Shown here in pieces: positions 1-7,814 of a stretch of 64,000 nt of DNA. A model generated the notes under the pieces. The model was not told the origin of the DNA. It ran no database searches and saw nothing but the letters and a program-made list of their open reading frames with translations. Position 1 is the stretch's first letter; each line of letters opens with the position of its first letter. Source of the stretch: an uncultured Desulfobacter sp. (GTDB taxonomy: Bacteria; Desulfobacterota; Desulfobacteria; Desulfobacterales; Desulfobacteraceae); assembly GCF_963677125.1 (NCBI RefSeq), contig NZ_OY781882.1, positions 1,000,501 to 1,064,500 on the forward strand, written 5' to 3'. Made by a program: the position numbers and the translations under genes.

Positions 1-170
1 ACTACGATGGGTATCGAACGGAGCGCCTGCCGGCCAATCTGCTGCAGGCCCAGCGTGATTATTTCGGTGCCCACACCTATGAGCGCATTGACCGGCCTCG
101 GGGGCAGTTTTTCCACACCAACTGGACAGGCCACGGTGGTACAACCGCATCGTCAACCTACAACCGTTAG
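1..170 (+). CDS. gnd: 6-phosphogluconate dehydrogenase, C-terminal end (partial)
   Basis: The reading frame that starts at base 3 is open from the window edge to a TAG at 168-170 and encodes 55 residues. It carries the very conserved C-terminal signature of decarboxylating 6-phosphogluconate dehydrogenase: YDGYRTERLPANLLQAQRDY, then FGAHTYERIDRPRGQFFHT and a terminal WTGHGG stretch. The enzyme converts 6-phosphogluconate to ribulose 5-phosphate and CO2 with reduction of NAD(P)+ in the oxidative pentose phosphate pathway, in the cytoplasm. The catalytic part lies upstream of the window. A second frame over the same bases (7-240) is a shadow. The identification rests on recognising the C-terminal motif and is firm despite the short length. 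Confidence 0.9.
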   Translation, partial: YDGYRTERLPANLLQAQRDYFGAHTYERIDRPRGQFFHTNWTGHGGTTASSTYNR

Positions 171-289
171 GCCAATAATGCCGGCCAGTTGGATATACAA
201 TTATATTTCAGTTGAACAATTCGATGCGATTTTTAAATGATTAGGGCGCAGCCGATCAGCGTTTGAGAAGACCTCCATATATTCAACAT

Positions 290-336
290 GAACAGGGGTA
301 GGCCCAGTCAAAAGACACCAGAACCCACCCCTGTTC
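290..336. terminator. Inverted repeat between convergent genes
   Basis: Perfect 10-bp arms GAACAGGGGT (290-299) and ACCCCTGTTC (327-336) with a 27-base loop lie between the convergent gnd and universal-stress genes. The position suits a shared transcription terminator. There is no strong T-tract, and the loop is long, so the terminator role is tentative. Confidence 0.4.
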
Positions 337-347
337 GTCGGTACTAT

Positions 348-818
348 TTAGTCGACGATGATCATGGGGATGCCATTCAGGGCGTGCATGACCCGTGATG
401 CATTGCTGCCTATGAAAAACTCTTTTAACCCCGAAGAGGCCCTGCGCCCCATGGCGACCATACTGTATCTTCCGGTTTGCGCTTCCTGCACAATGTCGGC
501 CGCAATATTGTTATTCTGGGGTTGGGCCTTTATGTAGATTTTTTCTCTGTCAAACCCGGCAGCCAATAGCTCATTTCTTGCCGCCGCAAGTGTCTCCTGC
601 ATCATCTCCTGACGCTGTTCTTCCATCCGGCAAAACGAATTGCGCTCTTTTTCAAAATAGGGCGTAAGGCTAGGACTGTCGAGTCCACAGGCTGCGGCGG
701 TATTGGGAACTACATAGAACAGTGTTATCTCATGGTCTTTGCTTATATGCGTCGAAACATATTCAATCGTTTTTTTAGCATTTTCAGAGTCATCAAACGG
801 AATCAATATTTTATTCAT
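348..818 (-). CDS. Universal stress protein (UspA family)
   Basis: A 156-aa single-domain cytoplasmic protein of normal UspA length. It begins MNKILIPFDDSENAKKTIEY, the usual first beta strand with the acidic nucleotide-binding residue. It ends with an ATP-loop-like segment, MGRRASSGLKEFFIGSNASR, followed by VMHALNGIPMIIVD, the typical last strand. The G-x2-G part of the ATP motif (usual form GxxGxxxxxxxxxGS) is altered to GRRASSG, so nucleotide binding may be weak or different. The ATG is preceded by AAGGAGAT at good spacing. It is transcribed away from the ene-reductase gene across a 372-bp divergent spacer. Family members help cells survive stress and starvation; the specific role here is unknown. 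Confidence 0.9.
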   Translation of the reverse strand: MNKILIPFDDSENAKKTIEYVSTHISKDHEITLFYVVPNTAAACGLDSPSLTPYFEKERNSFCRMEEQRQEMMQETLAAARNELLAAGFDREKIYIKAQPQNNNIAADIVQEAQTGRYSMVAMGRRASSGLKEFFIGSNASRVMHALNGIPMIIVD

Positions 819-1190
819 GGTTTATATCTCCTTAAGATTGTTGAAAGAATACCAGGACCCTATCTTTATCCTTTGCCGTTTGTAACGCTTCAAGGGCGTA
901 CATCTTTAAAGTAATGTACGGGTGGGAACGTGTAAATGCGGGAACATCTGTATTTTAGGCGCCAATAAACACCACGGTGCCCGCAAAAAGCCTGTTTTAT
1001 CCTGCAGTTTTGCTGTTTTTTTCTCGCAAAAGTGCAACGTTGTCCGCATTGTTCCAGGATTCTGCCTGTGTTACATTTAAAAAAGTGTTTGAACGAAAAC
1101 TCTATAGAGCGCGACTCGCTTCCGGCGATTTTTCTACCAAACACGGTTCTAAGTTAGGCCATGATCAAAATAAAAGAGGAGAACGTCAAA
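819..1190. promoter_or_regulatory. Divergent intergenic region with a palindrome
   Basis: This stretch separates the minus-strand stress gene from the plus-strand ene-reductase gene and must hold both promoters. It contains an interrupted palindrome, CGTACA (897-902) and TGTACG (915-920), which is a possible operator. Reading frames crossing the stretch on either strand have no recognisable protein similarity and no good ribosome binding site. No promoter was assigned with confidence. Confidence 0.3.
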
Positions 1191-2282
1191 ATGAAGACCT
1201 TATTCGATCCTGTTTCAGTAGGTGATTATAATTTAAAAAATAGAATTGTAATGGCGCCCATGACCCGGGGACGTGCAGGATCTGAGCGTATACCCAATGA
1301 CATGATGGCTGAATATTACTTTCAGCGGGCATCGGCCGGGTTGCTGATCACCGAAGCAACCGTCGTGTCAAAACAAGGGATTGGCTGGATTGATTCCCCG
1401 GGAATATACAACAGTGCAATGGTAAAGGGATGGCAGAAGGTCACCCGGAAGTTAGAGCCCACAGGGACACCGATATTCTTGCAGCTCTGGCATTGCGGCA
1501 GGGCCAGTCACAGTGATTTTCACAATGGTGATCTTCCGGTTTCGGCGTCGGCTGTCAGACTTGAAGGGGACAAAATTCATACCCCCCTGGGGAAAAAAGA
1601 GTACGAAACACCCAGGGCCTTGACCAATGGAGAAATCAAAACCACCATTGATGATTTTCAAAAAGCCGCTGTGAATGCAAAAGAGGCCGGTTTTTCCGGC
1701 GTGGAAGTACATGCGGCCAACGGATATTTGATCAATCAGTTCCTGGATTCAAAAACAAACCTGAGGGACGATGAATACGGTGGCAGCCTTGTAAACAGAT
1801 ACCGGTTTCTCAAAGAAGTACTGGAGGCCGTCATGGACGTCTGGTCTCCAAAACAGATGGGTGTCCGGATATCTCCCAATGGTGTTTTTAATGATATGGG
1901 CAGCGATGATTTCAAAGAAACCTTTCTGTATGTCGTAGAAGAACTGAATAAATTGGAATTGGGTTATCTGCATATCATGGATGGTCTTGCCTTCGGGTTT
2001 CATGAAAAGGGAAAACCCTTGACCTTGTCCGATTTCCGAAAGATTTACAAAGGAGTCATTATCGGCAATTGCGGCTACACAAAGGAAACAGCGGAAAAAC
2101 GGATTGCAAATGGGGATGCGGACCTGGCTGCTTTCGGCAGGCCCTACATTACCAATCCGGATTTGCCGGAGCGGTTAAAAAACGACTGGCCCCTGAATCC
2201 TTCAGAGGATATGTCCTTATGGTACACGCCGGGACCTGAGGGATACACGGATTATAAGCCCTATACGCATCAGCCGGCTTAG
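1191..2282 (+). CDS. Old Yellow Enzyme family ene-reductase (NADH:flavin oxidoreductase)
   Basis: A 363-aa FMN-dependent TIM-barrel oxidoreductase. Visible family segments in order are an N-terminal VGDYNLKNRIVMAPMTRGRA, the active-site strand LQLWHCGRASH, the large central motif GVEVHAANGYLINQFLD followed by DEYGGS and NRYRF, and the C-terminal phosphate-binding strand IIGNCGYTKETAE with AAFGRPYITNPDL. Members reduce activated C=C bonds (enones, maleimides, nitro compounds) with NAD(P)H; the closest textbook relatives are NemA and xenobiotic reductases. I chose the ATG at 1191 because AGAGGAGA sits just upstream; an in-frame ATG at 1161 would add ten residues that lie over that ribosome binding site. 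A terminator follows directly, so the gene is probably monocistronic. The physiological substrate cannot be read from sequence. Confidence 0.93.
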   Translation: MKTLFDPVSVGDYNLKNRIVMAPMTRGRAGSERIPNDMMAEYYFQRASAGLLITEATVVSKQGIGWIDSPGIYNSAMVKGWQKVTRKLEPTGTPIFLQLWHCGRASHSDFHNGDLPVSASAVRLEGDKIHTPLGKKEYETPRALTNGEIKTTIDDFQKAAVNAKEAGFSGVEVHAANGYLINQFLDSKTNLRDDEYGGSLVNRYRFLKEVLEAVMDVWSPKQMGVRISPNGVFNDMGSDDFKETFLYVVEELNKLELGYLHIMDGLAFGFHEKGKPLTLSDFRKIYKGVIIGNCGYTKETAEKRIANGDADLAAFGRPYITNPDLPERLKNDWPLNPSEDMSLWYTPGPEGYTDYKPYTHQPA

Positions 2283-2299
2283 ATGAATAATGTTTTTTA

Positions 2300-2364
2300 C
2301 AGACATTGCCCCAAATAGATAATTTATTGGGGGCAGTGTCTGAAAAGCCGGGTTGGCTTTTTTT
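2300..2364 (+). terminator. Two consecutive hairpins, the second with a T-tract
   Basis: The first hairpin has arms CAGACATTGCCCC (2300-2312) and GGGGCAGTGTCTG (2330-2342) with one G-T wobble. It is followed at once by AAAAGCC (2343-2349) and GGCTTTT (2355-2361), which run into seven T residues. The second is a standard intrinsic terminator for the ene-reductase gene. Confidence 0.8.
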
Positions 2365-2587
2365 GTGGACTGCAGCTCCTCAAATGTGGGGTTTCCCTCA
2401 TATCTGCAATTAAAACACTGTATTTTGAAGGCCTTTATGCTGCAGCTTTTTTGCTGAACAAGCGTACTGTAATGATACATAATACAAACAACCCCCCATT
2501 TAAATAATCGCCACGATGATTTATCTTAATTAATAGATGCAGTAGCGGAACAGCGCATAACTTTTTATCTAAAGAGAGGTAAATTAA

Positions 2588-2833
2588 ATGAATAAAGAAG
2601 AACTATGCCATAAAATCGAACAGATTTACCCGGACATCGGAACGTGCGGGATTGATGTTAAAGTTGCTTATGATGATAATAATGAACGCTGGAAAGTGTT
2701 TTTAAAAAAGGATAATAAATCCTTGGAGACATTTCTTGAGCCCGGGGATGCGGAATTATGCCTGCAAGGCAAACAGTGCGTAAGCCTTGGCATTGAAATC
2801 AGCCAGCTCAAAGATAATGTTGAATCATCATAA
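2588..2833 (+). CDS. Small cysteine-containing protein of unknown function
   Basis: An 81-aa cytoplasmic protein that starts MNKEELCHKIEQIYPDIGTC and has four cysteines, no signal peptide and no transmembrane segment. The ATG is preceded by AGAGAGGT at good spacing, which supports it being real. I do not recognise the family. The composition (mixed charged, with a short acidic C-terminus) and the pattern of predicted strands suggest a compact alpha/beta fold, and the cysteines are not spaced as in a ferredoxin or zinc finger. It stands alone between the ene-reductase terminator and the acyl-CoA dehydrogenase gene. Confidence 0.7.
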   Translation: MNKEELCHKIEQIYPDIGTCGIDVKVAYDDNNERWKVFLKKDNKSLETFLEPGDAELCLQGKQCVSLGIEISQLKDNVESS

Positions 2834-3022
2834 CCACCATGGGTCGGCCCGCAACAAAAATTGAAAGATCTGTGTCGCTTGCACGGATTTTTATATATAA
2901 ATAGATTTGTGTTTGAACATTATCTCCCATGCGTCCGGAAATAATCGTCTGCTTGATTTTCTTACCTGGTGAGATTCTTATTTCCGGACGAACAACTTGT
3001 CACAAGCAAAAAGGGAATACGC

Positions 3023-4348
3023 ATGCTCAATTTTGAACTTTCTGATGCCCAGAAAAAGTTGCGGGAAAAAGCCCGTGAGTTTTCACTTCGCCATGTGCTG
3101 CCTGAAGCCTGGTCTGCGGATGAAAATGACACCCTGCCCGTACATGTCCTTAAAAAAGCATTTCATGAGGCGTTGATGAATTCAGATATCCCGCCGGAAT
3201 ACGGAGGTCAGGGGTATGGACTGGTTGAAGGGGCAATTATTACCGAGGAGATCGCTGCCGGTTGTCCGGGAATTGCGACATCGTTGTTTGATAACAGCCT
3301 GGGGCTGGAGCCGATTTTATTGTCGGACAACACAGTAGCAAAACAGAAATATCTTACCCAGATCGCAAATGATTTCAAACTGATCTGTTTTGCCACATCC
3401 GAAGCCACCATGGGGTCTGATGTCTCTTCCATTCGTTGCCGGGCCAAAAAAGATGGAGATGCTTATATCCTGAACGGGACAAAGTTCTGGATTACCAATG
3501 CCGGGGTTGCTGATTTTATAACGGTGTTTGCCACAGTGGACCCTGAAGCCAGTCACAAAGGTATTTGTGCCTTTGTGGTGGAAAAACAATGGGAGGGTGT
3601 ATCAACCGGCCTACCGATCCCTAAATTGGGTCAGAGAAGTTCTAATACCGCCGCCATTGCATTTAAAAATGTCCGGATCCCAAAGGAAAACGTTCTGGCT
3701 GAGCCGGGAAAAGGTTTTATCCTGGCTATGCAGACATTTTCCAGAACCAGGCCCATTATCGGAGCGTTTGCCGTGGGGGCTGCCCGGTCGGCCATGGAGT
3801 TTGCCATATCCTATGCCAAAAAACGAAAAGCTTTTGGTTCGCCGCTGTCCGGTTTCCAGGCCCTGCAGTTTAAGATTGCAGAGATGTTCCAAAAGGTTGA
3901 AACCTCACGTTTGCTTGTCCTTAAAGCGGCATGGGAGGCTGATCAGCAAAAAGATCCCACCATATCCGCATCCATCGCCAAAATATATGCCACAGAGTCC
4001 GCGTGGCAGGTAGCGGATGAGGCGTTGCAGATTTTCGGTGGATATGGGTATGCCCGGATGTTCCCCATTGAAAAATTGCTTCGGGATATTCGGCTTTATC
4101 GGATATACGAAGGTACCAGTGAGGTGCAAAGGATGATTCTTGCAGGTCATATCCTTGCAAATTATACCCCGGTAATGCCGCCGCTGGAAGACCTGCCTGT
4201 TACAAGGGATCAATCCGGCCTGGACAAGAGGGAAACCGTATGGCGGTGCAGCATGTGCGGTTATGTCCATTACAAAGATACGGTACCGGATCAATGTCCG
4301 GTCTGTCTTTTTCCCGGTAAAATATTCAAGCAGGTAAAAACAGATTAG
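3023..4348 (+). CDS. Acyl-CoA dehydrogenase with a C-terminal rubredoxin-like domain
   Basis: A 441-aa flavoenzyme. Residues 1-about 380 are a complete acyl-CoA dehydrogenase: FAD/substrate segments such as CFATSEATMGSD and NGTKFWITNAG, the helical C-terminal domain, and the motif IYEGTSEVQR with the usual catalytic glutamate at about position 363. After a linker, residues 407-441 form a rubredoxin-like iron or zinc knuckle with C409-x2-C412-G and C425-P-x-C428. The enzyme should oxidise an acyl-CoA at the alpha-beta position and normally passes electrons to ETF; the metal domain suggests an extra electron route. The ATG at 3023 follows an AAAGGGA box; a GTG at 2969 would add 18 residues with no family match. 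It converges on desulfoferrodoxin, another rubredoxin-fold protein. Substrate chain length is not evident. Confidence 0.92.
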   Translation: MLNFELSDAQKKLREKAREFSLRHVLPEAWSADENDTLPVHVLKKAFHEALMNSDIPPEYGGQGYGLVEGAIITEEIAAGCPGIATSLFDNSLGLEPILLSDNTVAKQKYLTQIANDFKLICFATSEATMGSDVSSIRCRAKKDGDAYILNGTKFWITNAGVADFITVFATVDPEASHKGICAFVVEKQWEGVSTGLPIPKLGQRSSNTAAIAFKNVRIPKENVLAEPGKGFILAMQTFSRTRPIIGAFAVGAARSAMEFAISYAKKRKAFGSPLSGFQALQFKIAEMFQKVETSRLLVLKAAWEADQQKDPTISASIAKIYATESAWQVADEALQIFGGYGYARMFPIEKLLRDIRLYRIYEGTSEVQRMILAGHILANYTPVMPPLEDLPVTRDQSGLDKRETVWRCSMCGYVHYKDTVPDQCPVCLFPGKIFKQVKTD

Positions 4349-4361
4349 TTTATGGCTTGTT

Positions 4362-4459
4362 GCGGGCTGAACCCGGCAGATGTATGTCAGGTCAGCCCGC
4401 GATGCTTAAATGATATTTGAACACAAAGCCGCCCATCTTGTTGATGGATAACTTTGTGT
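4362..4459. terminator. Paired hairpins between convergent genes
   Basis: Arms GCGGGCTGA (4362-4370) and TCAGCCCGC (4392-4400) are perfect complements. A second hairpin has ACACAAAG (4421-4428) and CTTTGTGT (4452-4459), with an inner CCATC/GATGG pair. They lie between convergently transcribed genes and probably end both transcripts. Neither has a long T-tract. Confidence 0.55.
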
Positions 4460-4474
4460 CCAAACGATTGAGAC

Positions 4475-4855
4475 TTATGATTTCCAGAGACCATGAACGT
4501 TGCAGTATTCCCGGGCCGTTATATTTACATCTGCCGAACATCCTTTAAATACGGTTTCCGGGGCCTGGCCGGGCTGCAGATAATGGCGGCAGGACGTATC
4601 ACCATCAATGATTTCAATCCATTCGATAAAGTGCTTTTCTTCCATGGGGTGCGGATTGGACCCGACTTTCACTTTGAGGCCCTCAGCCGTTGCTTCAAAA
4701 ACGGGGACATGTTTCTCTTTTCCTTGATCTGCCGTTTTTTCTTCAAAAAGAACCATTTTTTCACCACAGCAGACCAATTCTCCTTCAGCCCCGTGAAGCA
4801 CTTCAATAACATTTCCGCAAAGTTCGCATTTATAAACCTGTTTTCTTTCAGCCAT
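4475..4855 (-). CDS. dfx: Desulfoferrodoxin (two-iron superoxide reductase)
   Basis: A 126-aa protein, the standard length for class I superoxide reductase. The N-terminal desulforedoxin domain has the centre I ligands C10, C13, C29 and C30. The catalytic centre II ligands are H49, H69, H75, C118 and H121, in the order His-His-His-Cys-His and within one residue of the Desulfovibrio enzyme. It reduces superoxide to hydrogen peroxide in the cytoplasm of anaerobes, with electrons from rubredoxin. The ATG at 4855 is preceded by a near-perfect AAGGAGGAAAC; an upstream in-frame ATG (4921) would add 22 residues that cover this ribosome binding site. The gene is a strong marker of an anaerobic, sulfate-reducer-like host. 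Confidence 0.97.
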   Translation of the reverse strand: MAERKQVYKCELCGNVIEVLHGAEGELVCCGEKMVLFEEKTADQGKEKHVPVFEATAEGLKVKVGSNPHPMEEKHFIEWIEIIDGDTSCRHYLQPGQAPETVFKGCSADVNITAREYCNVHGLWKS

Positions 4856-5207
4856 GTTTCCTCCTTTTTTAATTAATTTTTTTAGATGCAGGTAAAACAC
4901 GTGTTCATGCTTCCTGTCCAAATTGATGTGCTAAGATAACAGTCAACGGGATAATCGTATATTCGGGTTTTTACCCATTGCGAACTGCAGAACCATGTAA
5001 TTAAAACTATACATCATTATTAACACCACCAGGATTATTGGAATAGTTCTGGCCGCATGTTTTCTTTTTTCTTCACTTGCTGCACAAGAGGTCAAAATTA
5101 ACCCCAACGTTTTAAAAAATTGTTGGAAAAGTTCTCAGTTTTCAGGCCGCCTTCTGCATTGCCTCAATGAATATAACTTAAGATTTATAATAGGGTAGGG
5201 GGATGAT
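4856..5207. other. Intergenic region with a degenerate signal-peptide-like frame
   Basis: No intact gene is seen. On the plus strand an ATG at 4995 is followed at once by TAA, after which an open frame to 5198 encodes a hydrophobic stretch ending in FSSLAAQEVK that resembles a signal peptide. This may be the remains of a small exported protein, but I cannot identify it. The sequence otherwise serves as the upstream region of desulfoferrodoxin. Confidence 0.3.
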
Positions 5208-5408
5208 ATGGAAAAAGGTCAAAATTTCAATCATCCGAAAAAAGGTTCCAGAATTGAGGTGGAGCCGATCAGAAGAGAAAAAGATATTAAGGCGATCATC
5301 CAGCTTCTTTCCGGCCACCCGAGAGACCACCTTTTATTTGTTATGGGAATCAATAATGGCATCCGGGTAGGAGGCCTTCTTAATATAAAGGTAGGGGACG
5401 TCCGTTAA
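5208..5408 (+). pseudogene. Truncated tyrosine recombinase (N-terminal third)
   Basis: The 66-aa product begins with FNHPKKGSRIEVEPIRREKD and closely matches the start of the full-length small recombinase at 62801-63394, including the first catalytic-arginine region (GINNGIRVGGLLNIKV against GINTNLRASDLLRIKV). It then stops at TAA (5406-5408). The downstream bases do not restore the rest of the catalytic domain in any frame I could follow, so boxes with His, Arg, His and Tyr are missing. It has the features of a fragment left by deletion or recombination and should be inactive. An AGGGGGATGAT stretch upstream could still serve as ribosome binding site. Confidence 0.75.
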
Positions 5409-5560
5409 ACCTGCTGTCTGAAAGTCATGGTGTGGGCTTTAACATAGTTTTGCCCCAGCGTGTTTCACTGAGGCCGTCTTTTGCGATGCCTTATATGACT
5501 GGATTTGTTAAAGATGTTGAAAAACATTTTTTTAGTTGTGTATAGTGTGTATTTATATGT

Positions 5561-5750
5561 ATGAACAGTAGGTAAATTATAAAAGAGCTCAAAAAAGCGG
5601 GATTTGTATTAGTTAAAGTTGTCTGGTGATCATCACAAATTCAAGCATGAAAATGGCAAAATAGTAATTGTCCCCCATCCCCAAAAAGATTTGCCTATTG
5701 GGACAGCCAGAAATATTTATAAAAATGAAATATCCGGTAATTATTCATAA
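5561..5750 (+). pseudogene. hicA: HicA-type mRNA interferase toxin, disrupted
   Basis: Read with one frame change this stretch gives a complete HicA (about 63 aa). It starts MNSR, hits an in-frame TAA at 5573-5575, then continues IIKELKKAGFVLVKV. After one extra base near 5620-5626 it reads GDHHKFKHENGKIVIVPHP and then KDLPIGTARNIY. The GDHHKF box contains the family's catalytic histidine. HicA toxins cleave mRNA. Here one nonsense codon and one frameshift should abolish the product, while hicB starts inside its 3' end (5725) and is intact. The usual hicA-hicB overlap is preserved, so this is a toxin-dead toxin-antitoxin locus. Confidence 0.8.
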
Positions 5751-6216
5751 GGACGATGACACAGGTTACGGCGTGACCATACCTGATATACCGGGATGTT
5801 TTGCATATGGTGATACCCAGGAAGAAGCTATCCTCAACATACAAGAAGCGGTAGAATTATATTATAACGGAGAAGATATATCTGAACCTCCAGCCCCCTC
5901 TAAAATGGAAGATCTTTTAGATTCAGATCTATATACCAGAGACAGTTTTTTATATCTTGCTGATATTGATTTCGCTTTCATAGCTCCCAAGACCCAAAGG
6001 GTAAATATCACGGTGCCTGAGTATAAACTTGTCAGGATTGACAGGGCTGCAAAAGCCAGGGGTATTTCCAGATCTGCTTTTTTTGTGGATTCTGCTGAAC
6101 AATTCATTAGGAATTTAGGTGTTGCGAATACTGTTGGGAAAAGGCAAAAAAAGAGTATGCTCTCCCATCAAATTCAATCGCATTCAGAAAGACCCGGTCA
6201 GTATCCTTCAGATTAA
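5725..6216 (+). CDS. hicB: HicB-type antitoxin
   Basis: A 163-aa protein starting MKYPVIIHKDDDTGYGVTIP, with DIPGCFAYGDTQEEAILNIQ: the partial RNase H-like fold typical of HicB. A C-terminal ribbon-helix-helix-like segment (RVNITVPEYKLVRIDRAAKA, then RGISRSAFFVDSAEQFI) should bind operator DNA. The last about 35 residues after this are polar and unlike the family; the reading frame may have been extended by a small indel. The ATG overlaps the end of the broken hicA by 26 bases. An alternative TTG start at 5668 lies in hicA sequence and is unlikely. With the toxin dead, the protein may act as an orphan DNA-binding antitoxin, possibly against related HicA toxins elsewhere. Confidence 0.85.
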   Translation: MKYPVIIHKDDDTGYGVTIPDIPGCFAYGDTQEEAILNIQEAVELYYNGEDISEPPAPSKMEDLLDSDLYTRDSFLYLADIDFAFIAPKTQRVNITVPEYKLVRIDRAAKARGISRSAFFVDSAEQFIRNLGVANTVGKRQKKSMLSHQIQSHSERPGQYPSD

Positions 6217-6380
6217 AACAAATCGAAAAGTAAAATTTATGGAAAGTGATAGCCTGAGGGAGTATTCCACTAAGGATTTTCTTTTTTGGGACGGCTTATT
6301 AGCTTAAGTTGTACCTCCCTATTCTTTCACCATCCAAAGTCTGATAATATATATGGTGTAAACTTTGGAATAATCAAAGA

Positions 6381-6409
6381 CATGCATACATAATAGGATA
6401 GTATGCATG
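6381..6409. repeat. Short perfect inverted repeat
   Basis: Perfect 9-bp arms CATGCATAC (6381-6389) and GTATGCATG (6401-6409) flank an 11-base spacer. It lies about 165 bases after hicB and has no T-tract. It could be a protein-binding site or a weak terminator; the role is unknown. Confidence 0.5.
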
Positions 6410-6678
6410 AAAGGTATGTAATATCAGCTATAGTAGCATTGATATTCGTATGTCAAGAAATATTTAATTATTATAATAAATTTAAATAAATAGGGGTTTT
6501 CAGTTTTGGAAAACTTGACTTCTTCGCTCAAAAATCGCCAGTCACGATTATTTCAATTAATAAATCTTTAAAAACCATTATTTCCGTTTATTTCTCTTTA
6601 ATAGACTTTATTTTTCTTAAAAATGCTGAAAATTAACAAAAATAAATGAAAATGAAGATTATTATATGAGGGTAGGGG

Positions 6679-6734
6679 GGCAGGACATGCAAAGTAGGCC
6701 CACTTTTTCAAAGGGGTCTACTTTGCGTCCTGCC
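6679..6734. repeat. Long imperfect hairpin in gene-free DNA
   Basis: GGCAGGAC followed by TGCAAAGTAGG pairs with TCTACTTTGC followed by GTCCTGCC across a loop containing CTTTTTCAAAG. It is a long stem with a few mismatches and no adjoining gene within 570 bases. It could be the remains of a small non-autonomous mobile element or a structured RNA. No target-site duplication was identified. Confidence 0.5.
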
Positions 6735-7301
6735 TTATTCGCTCTGCTCAACGGAAACTTATTCACTCTCTTCAACGTAACAATCTAAAATTCCTAAAAA
6801 ACATTTGCGTATCAACATAAGACCGATCATAATAGATCACCCCATGAGAGGCCTTTTGTTGCCATTATTTAGTATCTAAGGAGTGGCGTCTATGCTCGCA
6901 TTTTTAACCGCCACCTCTTTTGCTAAAAATTTTTTATTGCAGTCCACGATTATAAAAGCTTTTTGGTCCGTTTTATTTTGAGGGATTTTATATAAACAAG
7001 CATCGCTTGCTGTTTAAAAACCTATGTATGGATTGTGATGAGTGAAATAATTAGGCTTAGGTGAAATTTTTGTAATTCCATAACAAATCGTTATAAATAT
7101 TAATTTTTATTTATGCCAAATTATTTAGTTCTATTGAAACAGCTTATTTATAGGTGTTTGGGACCGATGACACCTTGGCATAAAATCATAATAACTTGAA
7201 TTATAACTATTTGGTATGAATTCTGCTGTATGGGGTGTTACATGGCTTTAATGCTTTGCAGTGTATTGATCTAACATTTTTTTGAAACGTTACACATTTT
7301 T

Positions 7302-7688
7302 ATGATGGAATCTGAAATCGCTGAAATTTTGGAGGTTCTTTATGCCGTTTTAAAAATTATTGAAACGTCAGTTGATGAAGACTCCCCGAATTTCAGCCAT
7401 GATGACAGGGAAAGATTTGTAGATATCCAATTAAAATTTGATAGTGTTGCTAAATTGTTCAATTATCAACAATTTAATGGTCGGGATTTTTTAAGAGCCG
7501 TGAATATAGTCAAGAATAGTGGTTATGCTTCAATTTCCGAATTATCCAGGAAACTGGGAATTATTTACAAACAATCCGTAGAGATGATTAATGAAATGGA
7601 ACGACAGGGAATTGTCAAGACTCTTGACCAGGAAACGCCCCCTCAAGGTATTAGAGCTTATAATTATGGTTATAAGCAAAACGAATAG
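7302..7688 (+). CDS. Stand-alone FtsK-gamma-like winged-helix protein
   Basis: A 128-aa protein. Residues about 60-110 (DFLRAVNIVKNSGYASISEL, then SRKLGIIYKQSVEMINEMER, then QGIV) match the gamma domain that ends the DNA translocase FtsK/SpoIIIE. That family pattern is a SIS-LQR-LxIGYxRA helix and a final ME-x-GIV strand. In FtsK the gamma domain reads KOPS/SRS polarity sequences and activates XerD at dif. Here there is no translocase motor, only an acidic N-terminal helix. The gene lies 127 bases before a complete Xer recombinase gene and on the same strand. There is no clear ribosome binding site before the ATG at 7302; the ATG at 7305 is an alternative. Other winged-helix regulators are possible, but the match to FtsK gamma is good. 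Confidence 0.75.
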   Translation: MMESEIAEILEVLYAVLKIIETSVDEDSPNFSHDDRERFVDIQLKFDSVAKLFNYQQFNGRDFLRAVNIVKNSGYASISELSRKLGIIYKQSVEMINEMERQGIVKTLDQETPPQGIRAYNYGYKQNE

Positions 7689-7814
7689 TATTTATTTCCG
7701 GGCTTTGAGTATGTTTCCTTCAATGTCACCGGGTTCCCAGCCATCCACACACCGACTTCGGCGCTTGTGAACACTCTGCTCTGAAACATAAGACTTGCGT
7801 AGGAATAGACCGTT

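Larger units (their letters stand above)
6217..7301. other. AT-rich gene-free stretch
   Basis: About 1.1 kb without a convincing gene. It is strongly AT-rich, with TTTATTT runs near 6560-6650, and holds two inverted repeats listed separately. A 62-aa frame at 6119-6307 lies mostly out of frame over hicB and has no recognised similarity. The stretch looks like eroded accessory DNA and also carries the promoter region of the FtsK-gamma-like gene. Confidence 0.4.

Noticed and set aside
7..240. Plus-strand 77-aa frame at the left edge
   Set aside because: It lies over the 3' end of gnd in another frame; the frame starting at base 3 gives an unmistakable 6-phosphogluconate dehydrogenase C-terminus.
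890..1225. Two short frames between the stress and ene-reductase genes
   Set aside because: No similarity recognised, no ribosome binding site, and one overlaps the start of the ene-reductase gene.
4995..5198. Signal-peptide-like frame before the truncated recombinase
   Set aside because: Its ATG is followed at once by TAA and no other start codon is available; the hydrophobic stretch alone does not identify a protein.
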